A stretch of 64,000 bases of DNA from Planctomycetota bacterium (GTDB taxonomy: Bacteria > Planctomycetota > Phycisphaerae > UBA1845). The DNA lies in contig JAJRPG010000062.1 of the NCBI GenBank assembly GCA_024280855.1, positions 1-64,000 of the forward strand, written 5' to 3'. The notes under the pieces were generated by a model. The model saw only the letters and a list, made by a program, of their open reading frames with translations. It was not told where the DNA came from and made no database searches. Numbering within the stretch: the first letter of the stretch is position 1; every line of letters begins with the position of its first letter. Shown here one piece after another: positions 51,310 to 60,382 of the stretch. A program made the translations under genes and the position numbers.

Positions 51310-53472
51310 TTATGGGCAATTCGGCACACATGTGCCCACTAGGCAACCAGTGACTCCAAATCCGAATGGAGCAGCAGCAAAAGCCTGCACTGCACGGAGT
51401 ACGTCACCAGCAGCAGACACAATCGTATTAGGAACCTCGCCAGAGTTATTCACTCGAGCGATAATCGGTGCGCCCAATTCAGATTGGAACTTCTTAACGA
51501 CTGCAACAATGTCACCAGAAGTGACCAGCCCCTCCGGAGCTGTCCAGGCACCTGCGACAAAGCTACCAACTAAATCACCAAACTGACGACCAGCGCCGAA
51601 CTGAGGTGAAGTTGTTGAAATGGATAACGCGGTGGAAAAGGTAGAGCCATCTGTAGTCATGGCCACGTCGTAGGTATTGCCAGGGACAATGCTACAGCCT
51701 CGAACGTGCATACCAGAAGTCACACCGCTAAAATCGCAATAGTAAGCGGCATCACCGGCGGCAGGTAATGGCCCGTCGATTAAAACCGCATACCAACCAT
51801 CAGGGCCAAGATCAGTGAGCGAGGTGCAATCAAGATACTTGTCCACACCTCCAACCCGCGTAATGCGTGTAGCCACGAGTTCGTTTCCATTTGTTGTGGC
51901 ATCGATTGATACATAGCGATCTTTGCTAAACCCAGGCTCGCCAAGTAACGCGAGGGGCGCATTGGCTGCGTTGGAGGTAGCCACGGCGAGAAACCCAGCC
52001 GACTCTTCATAGCTCGCGCTCGTGCTGTCCCCGCCAGCGATTGGATGGCCAGACGATGAAATCAAAGTATAGCTGGCGGCAACACGCCCTGGTGTTGCAG
52101 ATCGTATGCCGCTGGAATTAATCAAAGCGAAATCTAACGACATGATGCAGGAGGGCGACTCACATTCGTCTGGAACGCCATTAAGATCACAATCTCCACT
52201 AAGCCCTAAAGCAATATCGCAATCGTCAGGGGAGATGTTACTATTACAGTCAACCCCAGCTACATCAGTAGCGTCGTCAATGCCATTACAATTGCAATCG
52301 TTTTCACATTCGTCGGGGATGCTGTTGTTGTTGCAATTCGCACTTCGAAGCGAGACAATATCACAATCATCGGGGATACTGTTACCGTTGCAATCATTTC
52401 CTGAAAGTTCGCATTCGTCTGGGATCACGTTCAAGTTGCAGTCAATGCTTGTCAAATTCACATCACACTCATCGGGAATGGTATTCGTATTGCAATCACT
52501 GCTGGTCATGTTTGTAATGTCGCAATCATCCGGTATGTTGTTGTTATTGCAATCAGTCTCGCAATCGTCTGGTATGCCGTTTGAGTTACAATCCTGACTG
52601 GCCTCGCTTGAAATATCGAAACTATCTTTGATGTAGTTAGCATTGCAGTCAGGCCCAGAGAACCCATAGACCGCTGCCATCCCACGGCTATCCCACTCAG
52701 AAAGGTGATCTCTCTGCCCTAAGAGGTTTTGAAAGGACTCGTTAGGAGGCAAAACAGTTATCGTCGTACAATTGCTTGGACAAGCACATGTAGATCCAGC
52801 CGGACAGCATGTAGAGAAAAAACATTGTCCGTAATGCATAGTGGAGTCGAAGTCATAGGGCCCAACTTCACCACCGTTTGATCGAATTCCGAATTGGCCT
52901 TCAAAACCTGGCTGTATATTACCGAGGTTTATCTGAATGTAAGAATCCCGATCGGTACGGGATTGTTCATGCCAATAAGACAACGTATGGCCAAGCTCAT
53001 GAACAATTACATATTTGGAACTCCAGCTGATCATGTTGATCGTCTGCTGTCCACCAATCATGCCGAGATTGGAATTGTTACCGGTGCCAGACTGAATGTG
53101 AACGAAATTCGCATGCCCAGCTCTTGGTATGAATGTAATATTAGCTCTCGCTTCCCACTCATCCATTGCAGCAATTGTGCGCGATTGATTAAGGGCAGAA
53201 ACATTTGCATCAAATTCATATGGAACAATTCCGCCAGTCCATGGGTTAGCAGCGAATGTTGCCCGAGATGTAAAAAAATTCTCTGGTACGATGATATCAC
53301 CTTCGATGATTATAAATCCAGCAGGAATCTCAGCCATGGATGACGATTCATGACTAACGGTTTCAATATTCTCGCTGCTTGCATTTTCGGCATTCGCGGT
53401 GTGACACAAAAGTGTTAGCAAGAGTGGCAATACCAAAAAAGCAGATCGCACATTTTTTCCAAATCGAATCAT
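51310..53472 (-). CDS. Secreted astacin-like metalloprotease with Ca-binding repeats
   Basis: 720 aa from ATG 53472 (MIRFGKNVRSAFLVLPLLLTLLCHTANA is the signal peptide; the longer frame to 53604 lacks one). The zinc site is HELGHTLSYWHEQSRTDRD, with the Met-turn in STMHYG, both as in M12A astacins. It is followed by about ten DCNxNxIPDDCD repeats (about residues 285-455), a beta region, then a module of about 170 aa ending HVRGCSIVPGNTYD, two dockerin-like segments and FGFGVTGCLVGTCVPNCP. The last module also ends the giant Cys-rich gene at 2985. It is probably exported and bound to the cell surface. Confidence 0.88.
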   Translation of the reverse strand: MIRFGKNVRSAFLVLPLLLTLLCHTANAENASSENIETVSHESSSMAEIPAGFIIIEGDIIVPENFFTSRATFAANPWTGGIVPYEFDANVSALNQSRTIAAMDEWEARANITFIPRAGHANFVHIQSGTGNNSNLGMIGGQQTINMISWSSKYVIVHELGHTLSYWHEQSRTDRDSYIQINLGNIQPGFEGQFGIRSNGGEVGPYDFDSTMHYGQCFFSTCCPAGSTCACPSNCTTITVLPPNESFQNLLGQRDHLSEWDSRGMAAVYGFSGPDCNANYIKDSFDISSEASQDCNSNGIPDDCETDCNNNNIPDDCDITNMTSSDCNTNTIPDECDVNLTSIDCNLNVIPDECELSGNDCNGNSIPDDCDIVSLRSANCNNNSIPDECENDCNCNGIDDATDVAGVDCNSNISPDDCDIALGLSGDCDLNGVPDECESPSCIMSLDFALINSSGIRSATPGRVAASYTLISSSGHPIAGGDSTSASYEESAGFLAVATSNAANAPLALLGEPGFSKDRYVSIDATTNGNELVATRITRVGGVDKYLDCTSLTDLGPDGWYAVLIDGPLPAAGDAAYYCDFSGVTSGMHVRGCSIVPGNTYDVAMTTDGSTFSTALSISTTSPQFGAGRQFGDLVGSFVAGAWTAPEGLVTSGDIVAVVKKFQSELGAPIIARVNNSGEVPNTIVSAAGDVLRAVQAFAAAPFGFGVTGCLVGTCVPNCP

Positions 53473-53551
53473 CACAGCGTGACTCCGGTAATAGTTTAAA
53501 TTCAAATGGTCTAAGGCGGCCTCTAAAGGCTCAGCATGAGAGTCAAACGTA

Positions 53552-54523
53552 TCAATACTTGATAATATAGTTGACGTAACAATTCGTTGGCCTTGATTCA
53601 CCACCGATGTCTGTCATGGCGGCAGTTTTTCCAAGTACCGCAATACCTGTACCCTGGGGTGTAGCATTGCCTTCGACATTCTCACCCGTGATACGAAAGT
53701 CGGAAGTGAACCCTCCACTTTTGGACTTAAGAAAATTGAATCCAGCAGTTGGGACCATCGCTGTAAAAAGCGTGCCGGGGTTGTGTGCATGAGATTGGGA
53801 TTGATCGAGCTGAAATGAACCAACTGCGTCTCCTACATTTCCACCAGTATTGGATGCTGTCCGCGAAGCAAAACCAGGGTCATTGGCTGCTCCACGATCC
53901 CACCCCCGCAAGAATCGTCCACGCAAATCTGGCACATGAAAGGTTGTAGATCCATCTCCGGCCCCCCAATTTGTTCCAATAGCCGCTAAAAGTGTGGGAT
54001 ATGTGGCTCGTAACACATCTGCACCATCACAAAGTAGCCAGCCATTTGGCACCTGCGAACCACCAAATGCTATAATCGTACCCGTGGGCACACCGTTCTC
54101 CACACGGTGCGAATAAGGCGAAGCTGAAATCTTATGATCCGGCAATAACTGCTCAGCCCCATTGATGCCATCATCAAACCAAATGCGCAACGAGGTGTTA
54201 TCCTTGGCAAATACAGAAGGCATAATCGGCCCCATGTTGGCTAAATTGGTATTGCCGAGCCTTACATTATAAAGCCCCGAAACCACGGGCAGGCTCACGG
54301 CATTGGTAGGTGTACCTATAACGCCTACGTTAGTGTTATCGTTAGTCCACAGGTTTAGCCCGGTGTCTAGGTCAACAATAGCAAATCTAAATAACCCTGT
54401 ACCATCAAACGGCACGCCAGAAACGCTCACCTTTCCCTGATGGTTTAGTTCCTGCGGAACCCCAGCCATAGCCAAAGATGATATACTTGTAGCTACAACG
54501 ACAGCCATAAACAATCGCATCAT
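53552..54523 (-). CDS. Secreted phage tail-collar domain protein
   Basis: 323 aa with a signal peptide (MMRLFMAVVVATSISSLAMAGV). Its N-terminal half is a repeat-like region (NHQGKVSVSGVPFDGTGLFRFAIVD...). The tail-collar domain is at about residues 148-240 (PTGTIIAFGGSQVPNGWLLCDG, YPTLLAAIGTNWGAGDGSTTFHVPDLRGRFLRGWD). Such domains in exported bacterial proteins are trimeric fibre or adhesin modules. No phage genes are adjacent, so this is not prophage. It precedes the astacin gene on the same strand by 79 bases and could be co-transcribed. Confidence 0.82.
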   Translation of the reverse strand: MMRLFMAVVVATSISSLAMAGVPQELNHQGKVSVSGVPFDGTGLFRFAIVDLDTGLNLWTNDNTNVGVIGTPTNAVSLPVVSGLYNVRLGNTNLANMGPIMPSVFAKDNTSLRIWFDDGINGAEQLLPDHKISASPYSHRVENGVPTGTIIAFGGSQVPNGWLLCDGADVLRATYPTLLAAIGTNWGAGDGSTTFHVPDLRGRFLRGWDRGAANDPGFASRTASNTGGNVGDAVGSFQLDQSQSHAHNPGTLFTAMVPTAGFNFLKSKSGGFTSDFRITGENVEGNATPQGTGIAVLGKTAAMTDIGGESRPTNCYVNYIIKY

Positions 54524-54585
54524 GTCAAAATCTCCTAATTTTCTATCGTAGGCCGTCTAAAAAACGGCTGCTATCTCGAACTTCA

Positions 54586-54626
54586 AGAAACGAGAAACGA
54601 GAAACGAGAAACGAGAAACGAGAAAC
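54586..54626. repeat. AGAAACG heptamer tandem repeat
   Basis: Five full AGAAACG units followed by AGAAAC, in the 350-base spacer 54524-54873 that also holds family C copy 4. No gene lies there. Copy number may vary. Confidence 0.75.
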
Positions 54627-54736
54627 TCCAGCCCAGAACAAGATCAATCTAGACTAAAACCCACGACGATGCAAGCATTAAATCAAAAAAATACAACCAC
54701 CCATGCGACGGCGGGATAGGCACACCGAGCCGGGGT

Positions 54737-54823
54737 CAGAGCCGCACGGCGCAAGCCTGCGGGCAAGTCTTGTGAAGGTTTAGGCAGTGAAGACATGCCA
54801 CCAGGCTCGCGCCATGTGCTCTG
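54737..54823. repeat. Family C palindromic element, copy 4
   Basis: CAGAGCCGCACGGCGCAAGC...CCACCAGGCTCGCGCCATG then GCTCTG, 87 bp, 50 bases before the lpxI stop. Confidence 0.75.
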
Positions 54824-54873
54824 GCATGACCCGCCGCCAATTCGGTCTTGCACCCAAAGTAGCTAAGTCAGTC

Positions 54874-55716
54874 TTATGCACTTGCACAACCCACCACTAC
54901 CATCCCAGCCTTATTCGCCGCGGCTAGTGTCGTATCCTTGTCAATGATAACTGTCTTCCCCGCTTCGATGACTAACATCGTCGCGCCGTTTTTCTGCAAA
55001 TTTGTAATGGTATCCGGGCCTATGGTGGGCACGTCGAAGCGCATGTCTTGATTGGGCTTCGCTACTTTTATCATCGACCACCCGCCTCTAGAACAAAGCT
55101 GCCCGGCTCGCTCTATCATTCGGTCGGTTCCCTCTATGGCTTCCACGGCTATGACCTCAGTTTCCTTCACCGCGACCGACTGACCAATATCAAGAGCCCC
55201 CATCTGCTTGGCGATGTCCCAACCAAACTTGGCGTCTTTCTGCTGAGATTCGCTTGGCTTAGCCTTGGAAAGCACGCCCTCTGCGGCGAAGTGTTCATTC
55301 GAATATTGCGTACATTCTTGCATAATAACCCCATATTTAGCGAACTCGTCAGCTACGGCTGTCAGGACCGTGTCATTTCTTTTATCCGGAATTTGAAAAA
55401 ACCAAATCCTTAAGGAAGTCCAATCGGGCACCGTTTTCAACCACCGAAAACGCCCGTACATGCACGTCTTCGTCACCGCCCCAGCGAGAATGACTTGATC
55501 GGCATCGCTTCGGCGGAGCAGACGAATCCATCGCCCCATCTTAGCTAAACCCGCCCAATAGAATCGATCAGCTAATTTAGCTAAAGCAGGATCAGCTAAG
55601 CCGCTTAGGCCAATGACAGTCACATGACATCCTGCGCGTTTAGCACCTTCAAGCACCATGAACGGAAAGTGGCCCGCGCCAGCGATGATACCAAGATGTG
55701 TTTGAGCATTACTCAT
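54874..55716 (-). CDS. lpxI: UDP-2,3-diacylglucosamine pyrophosphatase LpxI
   Basis: A 280-aa cytosolic enzyme of the DUF1009/LpxI family, which makes lipid X in lipid A synthesis where LpxH is missing. It shows the GIIAGAGHFPFMVLEGAKRAG N-terminal motif, a central region with GAVTKTCMY and VLTAVADEF, and FGWDIAKQMGALDIGQSVAVKE. The length suits LpxI (about 270-290 aa). It pairs with lpxD on the same strand, 221 bases downstream of it, with B and D repeats between them, so lipid A genes are linked here. An LPS outer membrane is inferred. Confidence 0.9.
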   Translation of the reverse strand: MSNAQTHLGIIAGAGHFPFMVLEGAKRAGCHVTVIGLSGLADPALAKLADRFYWAGLAKMGRWIRLLRRSDADQVILAGAVTKTCMYGRFRWLKTVPDWTSLRIWFFQIPDKRNDTVLTAVADEFAKYGVIMQECTQYSNEHFAAEGVLSKAKPSESQQKDAKFGWDIAKQMGALDIGQSVAVKETEVIAVEAIEGTDRMIERAGQLCSRGGWSMIKVAKPNQDMRFDVPTIGPDTITNLQKNGATMLVIEAGKTVIIDKDTTLAAANKAGMVVVGCASA

Positions 55717-55763
55717 AATTAATTATGGGTCGCTTTTTCATAACCCTCCCGATGCACATCGGG

Positions 55764-55822
55764 ATGAGGAAGCGATCTTCTCGCGTCGATTAAGAAATCG
55801 CTTCCTCACGGGCGCGGTCCTG
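55764..55822. repeat. Degenerate family B element
   Basis: GATGAGGAAGCGATCTTC...GAAATCGCTTCCTCACGG, then GCGCGGTCCTG: the right half of family B is kept, the left arm is changed. It is preceded by a small palindrome, CCCGATGCACATCGGG. Confidence 0.55.
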
Positions 55823-55895
55823 AAAGACACGGGCAAGCTCCGCTAGCCCATGCCACCCAACTACTGCTAAAATGTGCCACTCTATTGTCACCGTC

Positions 55896-55924
55896 GCTCC
55901 GCGCGGGCTGAAGCCCGCGGCTCA
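55896..55924. repeat. Family D palindrome, copy 2
   Basis: GCTCCGCGCGGGCTGAAGCC then CGCGGCTCA, the same as at 26700-26728. It lies 13 bases past the lpxD stop, where its hairpin could slow or end transcription. Confidence 0.7.
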
Positions 55925-55937
55925 CAGACAACAAATC

Positions 55938-57002
55938 CTACGTCTTGGCGTTTTCATTCACAAGCTCACGCAGTTGGGCGAGTTCTTTTTCCAATTGCTT
56001 CACGCGCTTAATCCAGTCCGGTAATTTACGCACCGCCATGACCGACCGCCTTGCTTTGCCAATCTCCTCTGCGGGGAAGCCAAAAACTTTCATCCCAGCT
56101 TCGACGTCGTGTTGAACACCCGACTGACCGGCTACGCTCACATCATCTCCAACAGTAATATGCCCACCTACGCCACTTTGACCCGCGATGGTGACATGCT
56201 TACCAATTTTAGCCGAGCCAGCGACTCCTATCAGCCCAACAAACATACAATCAGGCCCAACCTTCGTACCGTGGCCAATCACTATGACGTTGCCAAATTT
56301 CGTACCGCTACCGATTTCGGTTCTACCCAACGTCGCACGGTCGATGGCACAATTCGCCCCGATTTCGACGTCGTCACCAATAACTGCATACCCAGCTTGG
56401 GGAATTTTTATCCACTTATCTTCATAAGGCGCGTATCCCAAGCCATCTTCTCCGATCACGCTGCCACTGTGAATCGTCACGCGATTACCCAATACGCAAT
56501 CGTCATACACCACCACGTTGGGATACAAAATGCATTCGTGACCAACGCGCACGCGGTCTCCCACATAGCATCCGGGGTAAATCGTACACCCATCGCCAAT
56601 GACGACGTCAGCTGCGACGGTCGCGCCGGGGGCGATATTCGCATCGCGGCCAATCTTAGCTGATGGTTCGATGTAGGCCTTCTCACTAACGCCCCACTTG
56701 GGATGTTTACGATAGCCATGCAATGTGATGATAGCCATCGTGATAGCTGCGTAGGGGTCTTTGCACCTCAGCGCCGAGACGCCGTCCGGCATGTCCACGC
56801 CATCCTGAGCCACCACCGCCGCGGCCTTTGTCGTGGCTAAGCTGGAGATATATTTGGGGTTAGAAAGAAACGAAACCTCCCCCTCGCTGGCGTCCTCAAG
56901 CGTATTGACAGCCCGCACGGTCATGTCCGGCCCATCCAACGTGGTCTCAAAGCCATTGTCAGAGCAGATTTTGCAAAGCTCGCTAAGTCGTTTTTCCGGC
57001 AT
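55938..57002 (-). CDS. lpxD: UDP-3-O-acylglucosamine N-acyltransferase LpxD
   Basis: 354 aa from ATG 57002 (GGGCGAGG upstream; a TTG/ATG at 57038 is less likely). An N-terminal UDP-binding domain (about 1-100, EGEVSFLSNPKYISSL) is followed by a left-handed beta-helix of hexapeptide repeats (IGRDANIAPGATVAADVVIGDG...), which includes IHSGSVIGEDGLGYAPY and the catalytic His region VIVIGHGTKVG. A C-terminal helix (KRVKQLEKELAQLRELV) completes it. It adds the N-linked acyl chain in lipid A synthesis. The active site His is in the repeat, as in other LpxD. Confidence 0.94.
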   Translation of the reverse strand: MPEKRLSELCKICSDNGFETTLDGPDMTVRAVNTLEDASEGEVSFLSNPKYISSLATTKAAAVVAQDGVDMPDGVSALRCKDPYAAITMAIITLHGYRKHPKWGVSEKAYIEPSAKIGRDANIAPGATVAADVVIGDGCTIYPGCYVGDRVRVGHECILYPNVVVYDDCVLGNRVTIHSGSVIGEDGLGYAPYEDKWIKIPQAGYAVIGDDVEIGANCAIDRATLGRTEIGSGTKFGNVIVIGHGTKVGPDCMFVGLIGVAGSAKIGKHVTIAGQSGVGGHITVGDDVSVAGQSGVQHDVEAGMKVFGFPAEEIGKARRSVMAVRKLPDWIKRVKQLEKELAQLRELVNENAKT

Positions 57003-57439
57003 CCTCGCCCTTTCAATTGCGATAATTCTTGAGTACAAGGCTCATTGTACGGATCGCGTTTCGAGGCTGTCAAACATTTGGGTGGCTGTCGTAGCAAAAA
57101 ACGCATAATTGGCCAAAATCGGCTCAACCAATAAATTCACAAGCATTGTTCAATAGTCTTGGCGACTCGTGGCCTACTGGCTACACTTCCATGCTTCCGA
57201 ATCAGTCGCGTGGGCGGTTCGGTTGGTGGGTAGTGCGATTTCAGGCGTGGAAATGCAATATCCGCTGCACTACAGGTAATACCCTCTTAACGAGAGGTCT
57301 ATGCGGCCTGTCGAAACGTGGCTAGATCAATAGAAGAATCGCCCTTGTTTACGAAATAATACACGAATCACGATAGGTCTTCTGACAGCGAGTACATCTC
57401 CCTGAATCACGAGGCCGAGTAGAAACGAAAGAGTCATCC
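57003..57439. other. Divergent spacer, nothing recognised
   Basis: 437 bases between lpxD and the glycosyltransferase. No repeat copy, RNA or gene-like frame was found; a short inverted pair CCTCTTAACGAGAGG lies at about 57289. Confidence 0.5.
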
Positions 57440-58996
57440 GTGTTTGACGCAATTAGTTTGATTACACTATTCGCATTTGGTGTCTCGACCTTAGCCCTGG
57501 CTGCTTATGGACTGCATCTATATGTGCTTGTTTACCTGTTTCGGCGACGGTCGGTTAAAAAACGCGCTGAGCAGCAAGAACTCATCAGCTTGTATCAAGG
57601 CCAACTACCAGACGACCAATGGCCTAACGTGACCAGCCAAATTCCGATTTACAATGAGTCGGATGTTTCAAAACGTGTCATGGAAGCCGTCGCCTCTATG
57701 GACTACCCAGCGGGCAAACATGAGATTCAGGTGCTTGACGATAGCAACGACCACACCTGCGATATCATAGATAGAACCGCTCGGCGGTTGATAGAGCAAG
57801 GACACGATGTACAAATTATTCGCCGGCCGACGCGCGAAGGATATAAAGCTGGTGCTTTAGTCCTCGGCGTTGCGGCGGCTAAAGGAAAATATCTTTCAGT
57901 CTTCGACGCAGATTTTATTCCGCCAAAAGATTTTTTGCGCAAAGCGGTTCCCCTGTTGGAATATGCCCCGGACCTCGCCTGTCTTCAAGGTCGCTGGGCG
58001 CATCTCAACCGCGAAGAGTCTTGGCTAACCGAGGCCCAGTCGCTGGGCATCGACGGTCACTTTGCCATCGAACAAGGTGCGCGAGCGTGGAACGGGCTGA
58101 TGATGAACTTCAACGGCACGGCTGGGGTGTGGCGAAAAGAAGCCATCGACGACCCTAAGGTAGGCGGCTGGAGTGGAGATACGCTCACCGAGGATTTGGA
58201 CCTCTCCTATCGAGCGCAGCTAGCTGGCTGGCGTATTGATTATTGTTTCGACATGCCCTGTCCAGCGGAGCTTCCCGGCGATGTAAACGCATTGAAAAGT
58301 CAGCAACGACGATGGGCGACGGGTTCCATTCAAGTCGCTCGAAAACTTCTACCACGCATATGGCGATCACCTTTGACACTAGGAACAAAGGTCGAAGCGA
58401 CACTACACCTCACACACTATTCGGTCGCGCTATGGATGCTTTTACTCGCATTAGTAGCTAGGCCCATGTTATTTATTTTTGATAGTGGACGAGTGTTTGA
58501 CAGCGATTGGTTCCACGCCGCATGGTATCTCATTATCGTCTCAGCTGTCGCGCCTTCGGTTACTTACACCTACGCAAGATACAGTTTAGGCGGACGCTGG
58601 TCTGGGCTTCGCACGATTCCATCCATGCTCGTATTGGGTTGCGGCTTATGTGTGAGCAACACCTTAGCCGTGTTTCAAGGACTGTTTACCTGGGGTGGGG
58701 AATTTGTCCGCACACCGAAATCTGGTAGTACCACAATTCAAACGCAAACGTCGAGCTACAAAGCCGCACAAAACCAACTGTGGCTTGTTGAAATCGTACT
58801 GGGCATTTATTCACTTATATCATTTGTCGTATTCGCTTCCGGAACACATAGACTCTTCAGCGTGTTCCTGTTGATCTACGCCATAGGATTCCTCATCATC
58901 GGTTGGCTATCCAAGCCTGCAGCTTCGGTTCAACCAACGCCCGCACAGTTAGCGCCCGTCGAAGCGGCGACGTCTAAACCAGGGGCGACAAGATAA
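57440..58996 (+). CDS. Membrane glycosyltransferase family 2 (cellulose-synthase-like)
   Basis: 518 aa, GTG start. A first hydrophobic segment (res 5-30) precedes the GT2 catalytic domain: IPIYNESDVSKRVMEAV, VLDDSNDHTCDII, LSVFDADFIPP (DxD-type), LTEDLDLSYRAQLAGW (acceptor Asp) and QQRRWATGSIQ. This QxxRW set marks processive synthases that extend a polysaccharide across the inner membrane. Several TM segments follow (about 315-340, 360-380, 450-480). No BcsB-like or regulatory partner is adjacent. The polymer is unknown; beta-glucan or mannan are options. Confidence 0.88.
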   Translation: MFDAISLITLFAFGVSTLALAAYGLHLYVLVYLFRRRSVKKRAEQQELISLYQGQLPDDQWPNVTSQIPIYNESDVSKRVMEAVASMDYPAGKHEIQVLDDSNDHTCDIIDRTARRLIEQGHDVQIIRRPTREGYKAGALVLGVAAAKGKYLSVFDADFIPPKDFLRKAVPLLEYAPDLACLQGRWAHLNREESWLTEAQSLGIDGHFAIEQGARAWNGLMMNFNGTAGVWRKEAIDDPKVGGWSGDTLTEDLDLSYRAQLAGWRIDYCFDMPCPAELPGDVNALKSQQRRWATGSIQVARKLLPRIWRSPLTLGTKVEATLHLTHYSVALWMLLLALVARPMLFIFDSGRVFDSDWFHAAWYLIIVSAVAPSVTYTYARYSLGGRWSGLRTIPSMLVLGCGLCVSNTLAVFQGLFTWGGEFVRTPKSGSTTIQTQTSSYKAAQNQLWLVEIVLGIYSLISFVVFASGTHRLFSVFLLIYAIGFLIIGWLSKPAASVQPTPAQLAPVEAATSKPGATR

Positions 58997-59018
58997 GCGA
59001 TTGGCGTGCTAAATATCC

Positions 59019-60374
59019 GTGACGCAAGACATTCGCCAGCCCGATTTAACGCCACCCAACTACGACAGTAGTGCCAAACATACGTCACTTAATAAATCCA
59101 CCGGCGCGATTACCGTCATTGGCTGGTTATGCTTATTCGGTTTCGCGGGGACAGTCGCTTACATCGGCGGCATCGAACCCTACGTTCGAGTATTTCAATT
59201 AGCCTACGTCCTGGGCTTTTTGGGGTATATTATTTTAGCATTTATAGCACTGCGGAAGCCTTCAACTTCACACACAACGAATTGGCCTTGGTGGCTGGCA
59301 GGATGCTTGGCGCTGCGTGTCATACTCATAGCTACAACACCCAGCGACGACGCCTTTCGATACATTTGGGAAGGTCGAATTCAATTAGCAGGCTTTAACC
59401 CCTATGCGCACGCACCAGACGACCCTGCACTCGCCCATTTGCGAAACGACGATTGGAAAAACATCAACCACCCTGACTATCCAGCGATTTACCCACCAGT
59501 CGCACAGGCAATGTGCCTTCTAGCAGCGGATATCTATCCCTCACCAATAACGATTAAATGCTTGGTGGTTTTTTGTGATGCGATAATCATATTATTGCTA
59601 GCGTCTATACTACGCGCGATGGGCAAACAGCCCCACGGCGCAGTGTTATACGCTTTATGCCCGCTCGTGCTAACCTCATTCGCAATAGAAGGCCACATCG
59701 ATAGTGTGATGCTGTTGCTCACATTGTTGGGTATGCGTGCCGCTCAATCCAAACGTATGGACCTCGCAGCTATCGCTTTAGGCTTAGCTATCTCATCTAA
59801 ACTCATCGTCATCATCTTATTACCCTGGCTATTCTTTCGCTCGCGACGAGCGGCTATCCTAGCTATAACTGTTTTCGTCTTGAGTTACTTGCCTTACGCC
59901 TCTGCAGGCGCATCACTAACTGAAAGCTTAACACGGTTTGGTGGGGGCACTTCGTTTTTCAGCTTGGGCGAAACGGTTGGCCTGTTAGACTTCTCGTCAT
60001 CAACGACAAAATTTTTCGTAGCCATCATACTCGTTGGCTGGATTAGTTTAGTCAGCTATCGCACTAAAAGTTACGCGCACTCCGCATCGACGAGTCTAAC
60101 AATTCTCCTATTGCTGATGCCCATTGTTCACTATTGGTATTTAACCTGGGTGATCGTGCTAGTCCCCTTCGTTCGTCAATGGCGATGGATTGTAGCTGCG
60201 GCGGCGATGGTGTTTTACTTTGAAGCCCACGCAGCTCGCACGATGAGCGGGGAATGGTTAATACCGACCTGGTCGCCGAAGATCGTATGGGGATGCTTAG
60301 GGTTGGGATGGTTAGCCGACGCTGCCATCACACGGATGCCATCGAGTAATGCCAACGATGCGTCACCCATGTAA
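59019..60374 (+). CDS. Polytopic mannosyltransferase-like (GT-C/DUF2029) protein
   Basis: 451 aa, GTG start, 22 bases after the GT2 gene on the same strand. About ten TM segments, with the polar loop of GT-C enzymes: TPSDDAFRYIWEGRIQLAGFNPYAHAPDDPAL, then NHPDYPAIYPPVAQ. GT-C members use lipid-linked sugars to add mannose or arabinose outside the membrane. The pairing suggests that GT2 and this enzyme act on one surface glycan. The ribosome site is weak, suggesting translational coupling. Confidence 0.8.
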   Translation: MTQDIRQPDLTPPNYDSSAKHTSLNKSTGAITVIGWLCLFGFAGTVAYIGGIEPYVRVFQLAYVLGFLGYIILAFIALRKPSTSHTTNWPWWLAGCLALRVILIATTPSDDAFRYIWEGRIQLAGFNPYAHAPDDPALAHLRNDDWKNINHPDYPAIYPPVAQAMCLLAADIYPSPITIKCLVVFCDAIIILLLASILRAMGKQPHGAVLYALCPLVLTSFAIEGHIDSVMLLLTLLGMRAAQSKRMDLAAIALGLAISSKLIVIILLPWLFFRSRRAAILAITVFVLSYLPYASAGASLTESLTRFGGGTSFFSLGETVGLLDFSSSTTKFFVAIILVGWISLVSYRTKSYAHSASTSLTILLLLMPIVHYWYLTWVIVLVPFVRQWRWIVAAAAMVFYFEAHAARTMSGEWLIPTWSPKIVWGCLGLGWLADAAITRMPSSNANDASPM

Positions 60375-60382
60375 CCAGGCGA

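Noticed and set aside
53552-54523. Prophage remnant
   Set aside because: The tail-collar protein has a signal peptide and no other phage gene is near.
56109-56663. 184-codon plus-strand frame
   Set aside because: It is a shadow of the hexapeptide repeats of lpxD.
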